A stretch of DNA of 7,776 bases from Candidatus Enterousia merdequi (GCA_018065345.1 JAGHTM010000014.1:1-7776); one strand, 5' to 3'; shown: positions 1-7,625, counted from the stretch's first letter. Notes: a model not told the origin generated them from the sequence alone. Made by a program: numbers and translations.

Positions 1-1331
1 ACATTTTTAACACCATTTATTTCCATATAAAGTGCTTCTAATTCATCTGGATAAACATTTTTACCACTGTCTAAAACAATAACTTGTTTTTTACGACCAG
101 CAAAATGATACTGATTGTTTTCATCCATATAAACCATATCGCCTGTATTGAACCAACCATCTTTATCAAAAGATTCTTGGTTTGCATCCTTGTTATTCAA
201 ATATCCTTTGAAAATGTTTGGTCCCCTAACCCACAAAGTTCCAACACCAGTTTCATCTTTATCACGAATCTCACATTCAGAAACACCAAGTGGGCAACCA
301 AACGCAAAAGGAATACGTTTTTTCACAGGTCTTGAAACACATATTGGTCCAACCGTTTCCGTCATACCATAACCTTGGACAAAAGCGATTCCCAAAGATT
401 CATAAAATTTTTCAACCTCTGGCTTTGTAGCTGCACCACCAGCAATCATAAGATTTACACGACCACCAAATACACCTTGTAATGGTTTTTGTATTTTTTT
501 AACAAGCCAACCAAAGCCAACTTTTTTTAATACTTTTTGATTTTTAAGAACAAACGATACAAACCACCACATATGTTTTGCCTTTAATTGTTCTATGATT
601 TTATTACGGAAAATTTCCCACAATCTTGGAACAGCAGGTATAACATGTGGTTTATACACTTTGAAATCTTCAATTATGTTTTTAGGGTTAACAGATGGTT
701 GCATCAAAACACCCATGTGATAATGCAAAGGTGCTAAAATACCCGTAGCAAAACCAAACACATGATACATTGGTAAAAAGCCATACATAATTTCATTTTT
801 ATGTATCCACTGACTAAAATCAACATAGCAATCAGCAGATGTTTTCAAGTTTTCGTGTGTCAAAGGTACAACCTTTGGATTGCCAGTAGAACCAGAAGTG
901 AAAGACATTGTAGCAATATCTTTATCTTTTAATGGATATGGTTTCAAAGTTTTATCTGGCGCACCATCTTTTGTTTCTATGTCAAAGAATTTGAACCTTT
1001 TTGTATCATAGAAAAAACGTTTTTCAGCACAAACAAACTTACATTTTGTTATTTTTGCCATATTATCATATTCGCCAGATGCTAAATTCGTATCCAACAA
1101 CAAAACAGTCCCACCCAAATACCATATTGCAAATAAAGTTAATGGAAATTCAGGTATATTATGAGATAATAAACCAACAACTTGTCCCGCTTTTACCCCA
1201 GCGTCTCGCAAGGTTGTCGCACGTGCGTGAATTAAATCCAAAGCCTTTTTAAACGTAATGTTTTCGCGCACCAAAAACAAAGCATCTGGCGATTCTTTAG
1301 CCACTTGCTTAAACATTTGATACATATTCAT
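1..1331 (-). CDS. AMP-binding long-chain fatty acyl-CoA ligase (FadD-like), C-terminus cut by window edge
   Basis: The reading frame is open from an ATG at 1331 to the window start: 443 complete codons plus two bases. It belongs to the adenylate-forming (ANL) superfamily, which activates a carboxylic acid with ATP to an acyl-AMP and then usually transfers it to CoA. Visible motifs are the phosphate-binding loop SFTSGSTGNPK (residues 143-153), GYGMTET (320-325), TGDM (396-399) and the hinge region GRKKQVIVLDSGKNVYPDE (412-430). GKNVYP resembles the 'GKNI(S/Y)P' seen in fatty acyl ligases. FadD-type enzymes are about 500-560 residues, so roughly the last 100, including the C-terminal catalytic lysine, probably lie outside the window. 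A Shine-Dalgarno AAGGA (1342-1346) sits 10 nt before the first ATG, which favours it over a second ATG two codons later. The substrate cannot be read from sequence. An acyl-ACP synthetase or other carboxylate-activating enzyme is possible. Family call is firm; substrate call is inference. Confidence 0.9.
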   Translation of the reverse strand, partial: MNMYQMFKQVAKESPDALFLVRENITFKKALDLIHARATTLRDAGVKAGQVVGLLSHNIPEFPLTLFAIWYLGGTVLLLDTNLASGEYDNMAKITKCKFVCAEKRFFYDTKRFKFFDIETKDGAPDKTLKPYPLKDKDIATMSFTSGSTGNPKVVPLTHENLKTSADCYVDFSQWIHKNEIMYGFLPMYHVFGFATGILAPLHYHMGVLMQPSVNPKNIIEDFKVYKPHVIPAVPRLWEIFRNKIIEQLKAKHMWWFVSFVLKNQKVLKKVGFGWLVKKIQKPLQGVFGGRVNLMIAGGAATKPEVEKFYESLGIAFVQGYGMTETVGPICVSRPVKKRIPFAFGCPLGVSECEIRDKDETGVGTLWVRGPNIFKGYLNNKDANQESFDKDGWFNTGDMVYMDENNQYHFAGRKKQVIVLDSGKNVYPDELEALYMEINGVKN

Positions 1332-1347
1332 AATTATAAATTCCTTG

Positions 1348-1376
1348 TTGTTTTAATATTGGACAAGGTGTATTAT
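1348..1376 (+). promoter_or_regulatory. Probable promoter of the exonuclease III gene
   Basis: A -35-like TTGTTT (1348-1353), a 17-nt spacer and a -10 TATTAT (1371-1376) point into the exonuclease III gene. The predicted start is near 1383, giving a short leader of about 20 nt. The -35 match is weak, so the position is tentative. It overlaps the oppositely directed ligase promoter almost completely. Confidence 0.4.
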
Positions 1377-1400
1377 AGTATCATAAAAGAAAGATTGCAA
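1372..1400 (-). promoter_or_regulatory. Sigma-70-type promoter of the acyl-CoA ligase gene
   Basis: Read on the minus strand there is a -35 box TTGCAA (1395-1400), a 17-nt spacer and a perfect -10 box TATAAT (1372-1377). Transcription would start near 1365, leaving a leader of about 33 nt that contains the AAGGA ribosome site. The -10 box overlaps the proposed exonuclease III -10 on the other strand. Confidence 0.6.
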
Positions 1401-1402
1401 AT

Positions 1403-2176
1403 ATGAAAATATTGACATTAAATATAAATTCTATACGCGCCCATATTGAAAGTTTTATGGATATTTTAGGCCAAGGTGAATATGATTCTGTACTAGTCCA
1501 AGAATTAAAAGTGGAAAACGCTAACTTTCCATATAATTTATTGGATAATTACGGATATAACACTAAAATTTTTGGTCAAAAATCATGGAACGGGGTTGCA
1601 ACATTTTCCAAAAACTCTATTGAAGATGTAACACTTGGACTTCCAAATTATCCAGATATAAATGCCAGATTTTTGGAATCTGTAATCAACGGTCGTGTTC
1701 GTGTAATAAATGTATATATGCCAAACGGCGATTGTATAGAATCTCCAAAATTTCAATATAAATTAGAATGGATGAATGCTTTTACAAAATATATTGAAAA
1801 ATATCTGGATTCAGAAGAACCTGTTATCATAGGTGGCGATTTTAACATATCTATTGAAGACCGTGATATATGGAACCCAAAAAGTTATATTGGTTCTTCT
1901 ATATCTGCACCTGATGCACGTAAAATTATGCAGCACTGGCTTGATATGGGTTGGACAGATGCATGGCGCAAACTTCACCCAAACGATATAGATTATACTT
2001 GGTATGGCTATCGTGGTCGTGATACTGTTGGCAACAAGCAAGGATTAAGATTAGATTATTTTTTATGTAATAAAACCGCATTAAAAATGGTTAAAAATTG
2101 TGAAATAGATATAAACCCAAGATTACACAACAAACCAACAGACCATTGTGGTTTAATGATTGAAATAAACGACTAG
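1403..2176 (+). CDS. xthA: Exodeoxyribonuclease III / AP endonuclease (Xth family)
   Basis: A 257-residue protein of the exonuclease-endonuclease-phosphatase fold. The family cleaves DNA 5' of abasic sites and removes 3' blocking groups or nucleotides in base excision repair, in the cytoplasm, using a divalent metal. The catalytic set expected from E. coli exonuclease III is present in order: N7 (LNINSIRA), E34 (QELK), Y105 (NVYMPNG), D146 and N148 (GGDFN), D218 (LRLDYF) and D247-H248 (TDHCG). Length is close to the family norm of about 260-270. Small departures are QELK where QETK is usual and TDHCGL where SDHAP is common; both keep the catalytic residues. The ATG has a weak purine-rich ribosome site (AAGA, 1391-1394). 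The gene runs convergently into addB, with the stop codons overlapping. Members are often named xthA or exoA; I cannot separate exonuclease from AP-endonuclease preference by sequence. Confidence 0.95.
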   Translation: MKILTLNINSIRAHIESFMDILGQGEYDSVLVQELKVENANFPYNLLDNYGYNTKIFGQKSWNGVATFSKNSIEDVTLGLPNYPDINARFLESVINGRVRVINVYMPNGDCIESPKFQYKLEWMNAFTKYIEKYLDSEEPVIIGGDFNISIEDRDIWNPKSYIGSSISAPDARKIMQHWLDMGWTDAWRKLHPNDIDYTWYGYRGRDTVGNKQGLRLDYFLCNKTALKMVKNCEIDINPRLHNKPTDHCGLMIEIND

Positions 2177-4650
2177 TCATCAACACGGGCTAAATCATCA
2201 AATTCATGATATTTAGGGCCAACGCTTTCACGATATTCGTATTCTGATAATTGGCCATATTGTCCAAATAATTCTTTTACTTTTTGAACAGTGTTATCTA
2301 TCATGGTTTGTGCTTCTTCATCTTTATATTCTATCAGTCGCACTTCTCCTTTCTTTAACTGTAAAAATTGTAAAATTGGAGTCAAAGAAACATTTTTCTT
2401 TTTTATTGGAAAACCACCGGATTGCATTATAAAACCTTCCAATGGAATCTGTGGCATAGTTCCGTCAATCAACTGTTGTTTAGTTGGAACTGTTCCTGTT
2501 TTAATATCGGCAACTATGCCGTCTATTATCATGTCTGCACGCGCACGCACATTACGTCCTGCCAATATAACAGAACCATTTATTTCTTTATATACATCTT
2601 GTTTGTTTTTGAAATAGTCTTCTATGAATGGTGCGATTTCACAAAAACGTTTGTGCCAAAAATAAAATAGAATTGAATTGTTTGGTAATTTTTGTTTTGC
2701 TAATTCATCCATTTGTTGAATCAGTTTTTCTGATGAATACCCTTTTGCGTCTTCTATTACTTTGTGCACAATATCACCAAAATTACGTGCATCAGGTAAA
2801 ACCCAATAATCATCTTGTTTTTTTAATCTTAAAATATGTTTAACATAAAAAGCATACGGATTATGAATCAGCAATTCTATTTCTGTGACATAAACATCAG
2901 TTTTATCTATTGGTGGCATTGGTGCAGAATAATCAAGAGGTTCATATTTTACATCATTAATTTTGCGAACAGATTCTAAAATATCTTTTTCCTGAATAAT
3001 ATTTCCCGTTGTCACAAAAACACGCGATAAAAATCTTGATTCGCTCATCAAAACACCACCAGATTGTTTTGAGCGCAACCAATATACTTCTTTTGCACAA
3101 GACAATGTCATAAAATCAAGCGCCATCAAAGATACTTTTCTATTTGGCGAAGGCAAACCAATTTTATTAGCAACACTTCGTGGCAACCAAGCGTTTTCAT
3201 AACCAGTTGCAGGGAACATACCTTCATTAAGCCCTGTCAATATAATAACATCTGCGGTCTGCATACGTGATTCTATGGTTCCAAGAACACATACTTTGCA
3301 ATCATCATTTTTCACAGGTCTTATCACAACATTACTTATTGCGTCTGAAACAAAAGCACGGGCATCAAATATATTCAAAACAATATTATTATCGCATAAT
3401 ATCTCAGACATATTTTTTATACTTTCAAAAATTGACACATTTTTTTCATCATCTATTGCAAAGCCTGGCTGAAAATTATAATTTTGATTTTCATCTATAA
3501 AATTCACCAACATTTTGAATAAATTATAATTATTTTTTTCATATAATTTTTCGAATTCAGATTTATCGTTTTCAATCCAAAAATCAAACAAATTCAAAAT
3601 ACTGCGACCAACATCAGTCATCGTTCCAGATATACCAGATGAAAAATCTACATCTATGTTTTCGCGCAACATTTCTGATTTTATTCTCTGATTTCCAGCC
3701 GCATCAGGTGTAATTATCAATACAGTTTTATTTTGTTCCAAAGCACGCTTTGTAATATACACCGCAGCAACAGCTTCTTCACTTTCACGATTACATTCCA
3801 ACAATTTACAATTTTGTAAAACATAATCTTTGTGTTGTCCTGAATTTCCAAAAGCAATGTTCATTATATCCATAGTAATATTTTTTCCAACATCTAAAAC
3901 TTTTACTTGTTCTGGACAAATGTTTAATCTTTTCAAAAATTTATATTCACTGTTATATGGATTTGTATCTAATTCAAAATCTTCTGGACGTCCTGATATT
4001 TTACCAGACAAAATAATTTTACCATTTTTATTATTTGCGATATCATACATTAAATCAGCCGTAGCAGGAACAGAACCTGTTGACCCACACACAATCACAC
4101 AATCGTAATTATTCAAATAATTTTTCCAAGACCGAATATCTATATTTCGTTTTTGTGTTGATGTTAATTTATCATTTGATAATTGTTTTAATATATCTAA
4201 AATTCGCGCTTTGTTTTGAAAATGGTTTGCATATTTTTCATCAATCAATTCAGACCAATTTATATCTGTAATTTTTATACCTTCGTTCTCTAAATAATCT
4301 TGCATACGAATAAAATCACGTGCCAAAGGCAATGCAGTTGCTATGTTTTTTACATTTGCATCCGCAGATAATAATTTAGATAAAATTATAATTCTTTCTT
4401 GATTAGATATTGTATCTGGCAAATCTTCTTCACTGTCAACACCATCACCCAAAGGAATTAAATTCGGTAAAACAGTTGCGTGTCCAACCTTATCAACAAT
4501 CATTTTTTCAACACTTCGTATAGCACGACGTGACGGCAAAAAAACAAGCACACGAGAAAAATCATTTTTATATATCGCAATCATTTCCCACAACGCATCT
4601 AAAATATGCGTTGGATCAGACACACAATAAATATTGTTATTTAACACCAA
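2173..4650 (-). CDS. addB: AddB subunit of the AddAB helicase-nuclease, alphaproteobacterial type
   Basis: An 825-residue protein matching the alphaproteobacterial AddB family, the partner of AddA in resecting double-strand breaks for RecA-dependent recombination. The N-terminus carries LVFLPSRRAIRSV (35-47) instead of a Walker A loop, as known for this branch, so it is probably not an active ATPase. A conserved central block runs LGTIESRMQTADVIILTGLN (456-475), followed by EGMFP and PSPNRKVSLMALDFM (500-514). The C-terminal RecB-like nuclease domain has H629 (GDIVHKVIE), D706 (RARAD), D715 and K717 (VADIKTG) and Q734 (PQIPLEG), so the PD-(D/E)XK site looks intact. The end EFDDLARVDD resembles the usual 'YDHLARV' tail, so the C-terminus seems complete. 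It is shorter than the roughly 1000 residues common in alphaproteobacteria. No ATG fits: an in-frame TAA lies four codons upstream, and TTG (4650) or GTG (4647) is used. It overlaps engB by 14 nt. addA is not adjacent. Confidence 0.92.
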   Translation of the reverse strand: MVLNNNIYCVSDPTHILDALWEMIAIYKNDFSRVLVFLPSRRAIRSVEKMIVDKVGHATVLPNLIPLGDGVDSEEDLPDTISNQERIIILSKLLSADANVKNIATALPLARDFIRMQDYLENEGIKITDINWSELIDEKYANHFQNKARILDILKQLSNDKLTSTQKRNIDIRSWKNYLNNYDCVIVCGSTGSVPATADLMYDIANNKNGKIILSGKISGRPEDFELDTNPYNSEYKFLKRLNICPEQVKVLDVGKNITMDIMNIAFGNSGQHKDYVLQNCKLLECNRESEEAVAAVYITKRALEQNKTVLIITPDAAGNQRIKSEMLRENIDVDFSSGISGTMTDVGRSILNLFDFWIENDKSEFEKLYEKNNYNLFKMLVNFIDENQNYNFQPGFAIDDEKNVSIFESIKNMSEILCDNNIVLNIFDARAFVSDAISNVVIRPVKNDDCKVCVLGTIESRMQTADVIILTGLNEGMFPATGYENAWLPRSVANKIGLPSPNRKVSLMALDFMTLSCAKEVYWLRSKQSGGVLMSESRFLSRVFVTTGNIIQEKDILESVRKINDVKYEPLDYSAPMPPIDKTDVYVTEIELLIHNPYAFYVKHILRLKKQDDYWVLPDARNFGDIVHKVIEDAKGYSSEKLIQQMDELAKQKLPNNSILFYFWHKRFCEIAPFIEDYFKNKQDVYKEINGSVILAGRNVRARADMIIDGIVADIKTGTVPTKQQLIDGTMPQIPLEGFIMQSGGFPIKKKNVSLTPILQFLQLKKGEVRLIEYKDEEAQTMIDNTVQKVKELFGQYGQLSEYEYRESVGPKYHEFDDLARVDD

Positions 4651-5191
4651 TGATTTTCCTTAATTCGTCCAGACCGTATTTTTTTTCCGCAGATGTTTCC
4701 AAAATATTTTCTATCATCGCAGGATGATTTTCATGTGATAATTCTGTTTGATTTTTTTCACGCACACGTTTGTCTTTTTTTGTATAAACGATTTGATAAC
4801 AGATTCCATTTTTATCACAAAAATCCATTAAATCTAAATCAGAATCTTTCACCCCAATTCGTGAATCTATCAAAATAAAAAGTCGTCTTAATTGCGAACG
4901 ATTTATTAAATATTCTTCTAATCTTTCAAGCCAGCGCAAAGCATCTGATTTAGACACGCGCGCAAACCCATACCCAGGCAAATCAACAATCATAGATTTA
5001 TCATTAAAATTAAAAAGGTTTAAACTTTGTGTTCGTCCTGGGGTATTAGATGTTCGTGCCACAGTTTCACCAACAATAGCGTTTATCAAAGATGATTTAC
5101 CAACATTGCTTCGTCCAACAAAAGCATATTCTGCAAATTGAGTATTTGGTAAAGATTTTACTGTTTCAAAAGAGCCGACAAATTTAATCAT
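4637..5191 (-). CDS. engB: EngB (YihA/YsxC) ribosome-biogenesis GTPase
   Basis: A 184-residue single-domain P-loop GTPase of the TRAFAC EngB family, known to act in assembly of the large ribosomal subunit. The G motifs appear in order: G1 GRSNVGKS (26-33), G2 NTPGRTQ (49-55), G3 DLPGYG (70-75), G4 TKKD (137-140) and G5 SAEKKYG (167-173). NTPGRTQ, DLPGYG and RWLERLEEYL (86-95) are diagnostic for EngB against other small GTPases. G4 reads TKKD where TKAD is usual; the contacting K and D are kept. Length agrees with the usual 180-210. The ATG overlaps the TGA of rsmI as ATGA, and a GGTG in the rsmI tail lies about 8 nt before it, so translation is likely coupled. Its own stop lies inside addB. 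Transcription is presumably from the rsmI promoter. Confidence in identity is very high. Confidence 0.96.
   Translation of the reverse strand: MIKFVGSFETVKSLPNTQFAEYAFVGRSNVGKSSLINAIVGETVARTSNTPGRTQSLNLFNFNDKSMIVDLPGYGFARVSKSDALRWLERLEEYLINRSQLRRLFILIDSRIGVKDSDLDLMDFCDKNGICYQIVYTKKDKRVREKNQTELSHENHPAMIENILETSAEKKYGLDELRKIIGVK
4657..4661 (-). promoter_or_regulatory. Ribosome binding site of addB, inside the 3' end of engB
   Basis: AAGGA on the minus strand lies 6 nt before a TTG (4650) and 9 nt before a GTG (4647). It is within engB codons for LRK, so addB translation is probably coupled to engB. Both candidate starts are in frame and differ by one residue; the next in-frame ATG is codon 23, too far from this site. 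Confidence 0.7.
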
Positions 5192-5976
5192 TGTTTATTC
5201 ACCAATTTTTTATATGCTTCTTTTTTAGAAATTCCTGTACGTTCTGCCAATTCTGATGCAGCAGATTTAGTAGAATTTGCTACAATATCATTTACAATTT
5301 CGCTTATTTCTTCATCAGACATTTTTTTATCTGGCGCAGGTGCAACAACAATAACTATTTCCCCGCGCGGAGGTTCTATGTTTAATAAATCAGCCGGATA
5401 ACCAATAATTGTTTCTTCGTGGATTTTTGTTATTTCACGAACAATTGCGATTTTACGTTCTGGCATAATATTTGCCAAAGTTTTAATTGTCCCCATAACA
5501 CGATTAGGACTTTCATAATAAATAATGGTATGACGAATTTTATTATCTTCTTTGACTTTTTTATCATCAAAGAAACCACAGAAAGTAAATCTATCAGATG
5601 GGAATCCAGACAAAACCAAAGCAGATATAGCAGCGGTTGGACCTGGCACCATAAACACATCAACCCCTGCTTCACGTGCAGCATGAACAAGTCTAAACCC
5701 AGGGTCACTTATCCCAGGCATACCAGCATCAGAAACTGTTGCTACAGATTTTCCTTGTTGTATTAATTCAACTATGGATTCTACGATTTCGCGTTCATTA
5801 TGTTCATGACACGCAATAGTTTTTGTTTTTATATCAAAATGATGTGCTAGCTTTGCAAAAACACGCGTATCTTCAGCAGTAATTAAATCGACACTACGCA
5901 AAACTTCTATTGCGCGTGGTGACAAATCTGATAAATTACCAATAGGTGTTCCAACAACATAAAGGCCTGTTTGCAT
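5188..5976 (-). CDS. rsmI: 16S rRNA (cytidine1402-2'-O)-methyltransferase RsmI
   Basis: A 262-residue tetrapyrrole-methylase-fold enzyme. RsmI uses S-adenosylmethionine to 2'-O-methylate C1402 of 16S rRNA in the decoding centre. Family signatures, numbered from the ATG at 5976, are VGTPIGNLSDLS (8-19), AEDTR (34-38), SDAGMPGISDPG (82-93), PGPTAAISALVLSG (111-124), YYESPNRV (153-160), RGEIVIV (204-210) and a C-terminal helix TGISKKEAYKKLV (247-259). The segment after GFF (residues 135-147) is slightly shortened compared with E. coli RsmI (286 residues). I chose 5976 rather than an in-frame ATG at 6048 because conserved sequence begins immediately after it, AAAGGA lies 6 nt upstream, and the longer form would cross the promoter and enter the divergent lipoprotein gene. 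It is first in the rsmI-engB-addB operon. In many proteobacteria yraN follows rsmI; here engB does. Confidence 0.96.
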   Translation of the reverse strand: MQTGLYVVGTPIGNLSDLSPRAIEVLRSVDLITAEDTRVFAKLAHHFDIKTKTIACHEHNEREIVESIVELIQQGKSVATVSDAGMPGISDPGFRLVHAAREAGVDVFMVPGPTAAISALVLSGFPSDRFTFCGFFDDKKVKEDNKIRHTIIYYESPNRVMGTIKTLANIMPERKIAIVREITKIHEETIIGYPADLLNIEPPRGEIVIVVAPAPDKKMSDEEISEIVNDIVANSTKSAASELAERTGISKKEAYKKLVNKQ

Positions 5977-5999
5977 TTTTAATCCTTTTATAGTAGAAT
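5971..5999 (+). promoter_or_regulatory. Probable promoter of the LppC-like lipoprotein gene
   Basis: TTGCAT (5971-5976), a 17-nt spacer and TAGAAT (5994-5999) point toward the lipoprotein gene. The -35 covers the rsmI start codon and the -10 overlaps the rsmI -10 on the other strand. The -35 matches only three of six positions, so this is tentative. Confidence 0.4.
5983..5988 (-). promoter_or_regulatory. Ribosome binding site that fixes the rsmI start
   Basis: AAAGGA on the minus strand, 6 nt before the ATG at 5976. It is the strongest Shine-Dalgarno in this intergenic region and argues against the upstream in-frame ATG at 6048. Confidence 0.8.
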
Positions 6000-6026
6000 A
6001 ATACAAATAAAAAGTAGGATTTTCAA
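5998..6026 (-). promoter_or_regulatory. Promoter of the rsmI-engB-addB operon
   Basis: On the minus strand, TTGAAA (6021-6026, five of six to consensus), a 17-nt spacer and TATTAT (5998-6003, five of six). The start would fall near 5991, about 15 nt before the rsmI ATG and just upstream of AAAGGA. No other promoter-sized gap exists down to the end of addB, so the three genes are probably one transcript. Confidence 0.6.
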
Positions 6027-6028
6027 GA

Positions 6029-7621
6029 ATGACTAATAAATTTTTCATTTTTCTATGTATTTTGTTGGCTGGATGTGGTGCTAACCAATCATTAAAGACA
6101 ACTCAAATGGCTACATATAACCCAAGAAATGTCCAAGAAAACTATTCTTCTTCTATTTATGGGTTTGATACAACTGGCGTATCGGCTAATGTTGCAGTAT
6201 TATTACCGACCACAGGTTCTGCCCAAACAACAGGCAACGACATCAAAACATCTATTGAAACTGCTTTTTTACGTCAACCAAATACAAATATAAAAGTGAC
6301 CTTTTATGATGTGTCCGGCAATCAAGACGAACGAACAAGTACTATAAAAACTGCACTCAGCGCCAATCCCGATATTATAATCGGCCCTCTTTTTGCAGAA
6401 GACGCTATAACTGTTCGTAATTTGAAACCATTTGATACACCTGTAATATCTTTCACATCTGATATAAATGCTTTGGGCAATAATGTTATGACTATGAACT
6501 TAATACCGATGCAAAGCATTGAAACTATCATAAGTCAAATGCAAAAAGACGGTGCAAAAAATATGATTATATTTGCCCCGAAAGATAAATCTGGCGAATT
6601 AATGACATCTGTTGCAGATAAAGCAGCATTTCTTTATGACATCCCAGTAAACGGCGTATTTTATTATGAATCTGGAAATTCAGATTCTATCAAAGATTCA
6701 ACTATGCGCGCATCCATGTATAACACAAGAAAAGCAGCAAACACACGTGCACGCGAAGTTTTATCAGATATATTAAACAAAGAATCTTTGGATGAAAAAA
6801 CAAAAGCAAGTTTAATAAATCAACTTGAAAAAATATCTCGCAAAGACACACTTGGAAAACTCCCTTATGACAGCATTTTGTTCCTTGGAAATGGCGAAGA
6901 TTCTAAAACCATAGCATCATTTTTACGTTATTATGGTGTAGATAATCGTGATGCAGTATTTTATGGAACAACACTTTGGCACGGTTCTGATATAGCATCT
7001 GATTTTACTTTAAGCGGTTCTAAATATGCGACATTACCAGAAATATCTAATAATTTTGTAAGTTTATACAATATGGTATCGGGCAAAGATCCTGATTATT
7101 TGGCTGCTTTTGGTTATGACGCTGCAAATTTTGCACTTGGAATTATACACAAAAAACAGTTCCAAAATTCGTATATGTTTAATCCAAATGGATATATTGG
7201 AACATCTGGTATCTTCAGAATTCAACCAAATGGCGAATCAGAACGTGCTTTGCGAATACTGGAATTAAACGGTTCTGAAACACCAATTACAATCAAAGAA
7301 TCCGCATCTAATTTTATAACAGTGCTTTATAATGTAAATATGAACGATTTAGATTATATAAAAGAACAAGAATTACAAACACGTGGTGTAAATCCTGGCG
7401 ATTATATAACAATTCCAGAAAATTTGCGCAGAAAATCTGCATACAAAACAAAAACAATCGGTGCAAATTATAAAGAAGAAACGAATGAAAGAACGTTAGA
7501 AACACCGGTTCAAATATATGAATCAGGCGAACAAGAAATCGTATCTGATCCAGAATACGAACCAGTAAAAATAGAAAATGTTTCACGTAAATATATAGAC
7601 AGTGTAGAGATTGAAGAATAA
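6029..7621 (+). CDS. Outer-membrane-type lipoprotein, LppC / penicillin-binding protein activator family
   Basis: A 530-residue exported lipoprotein. Residues 1-15 form a short signal peptide (MTNK, then a hydrophobic run) ending in the lipobox LLAGC, with C16 as the lipidated cysteine. A low-complexity linker (about 17-53) leads into a type I periplasmic-binding fold (about 54-416): VAVLLPTTG (55-63), IIIGPLFAEDA (116-126), TPVISFTSD (137-145), KNMIIFAPKD (177-186), YDSILFLGNG (280-289), FGYDAANFAL (361-370) and GTSGIFRIQPNGESERAL (391-408). This is the family of E. coli LpoA, which activates the peptidoglycan synthase PBP1A; whether this protein does so is inference. After the domain comes about 110 residues ending in an acidic, probably disordered tail. 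AGGA (6016-6019) lies 9 nt before the ATG. The head-to-head arrangement with rsmI matches E. coli yraL/yraM. An ABC-type amino acid binding protein is the main alternative, made less likely by context and lipobox. Confidence 0.87.
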   Translation: MTNKFFIFLCILLAGCGANQSLKTTQMATYNPRNVQENYSSSIYGFDTTGVSANVAVLLPTTGSAQTTGNDIKTSIETAFLRQPNTNIKVTFYDVSGNQDERTSTIKTALSANPDIIIGPLFAEDAITVRNLKPFDTPVISFTSDINALGNNVMTMNLIPMQSIETIISQMQKDGAKNMIIFAPKDKSGELMTSVADKAAFLYDIPVNGVFYYESGNSDSIKDSTMRASMYNTRKAANTRAREVLSDILNKESLDEKTKASLINQLEKISRKDTLGKLPYDSILFLGNGEDSKTIASFLRYYGVDNRDAVFYGTTLWHGSDIASDFTLSGSKYATLPEISNNFVSLYNMVSGKDPDYLAAFGYDAANFALGIIHKKQFQNSYMFNPNGYIGTSGIFRIQPNGESERALRILELNGSETPITIKESASNFITVLYNVNMNDLDYIKEQELQTRGVNPGDYITIPENLRRKSAYKTKTIGANYKEETNERTLETPVQIYESGEQEIVSDPEYEPVKIENVSRKYIDSVEIEE

Positions 7622-7625
7622 ATAC

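Noticed and set aside
84..1252. Several plus-strand open frames of 74-83 codons
   Set aside because: All lie opposite the continuous acyl-CoA ligase frame, whose motifs are intact from start to window edge.
2291..2617. 108-codon plus-strand open frame within addB
   Set aside because: It is antisense to the conserved AddB nuclease domain and has no recognisable protein features.
5419..5766. 115-codon plus-strand open frame within rsmI
   Set aside because: It is antisense to a clear rsmI, has low-complexity aromatic-rich composition and no ribosome site; a shadow of the real gene.
5977..6048. N-terminal 24-residue extension of RsmI from the in-frame ATG at 6048
   Set aside because: It lacks family sequence, overlaps the divergent lipoprotein gene, and lies across and upstream of the best promoter and ribosome site. 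The ATG at 5976 fits the family.
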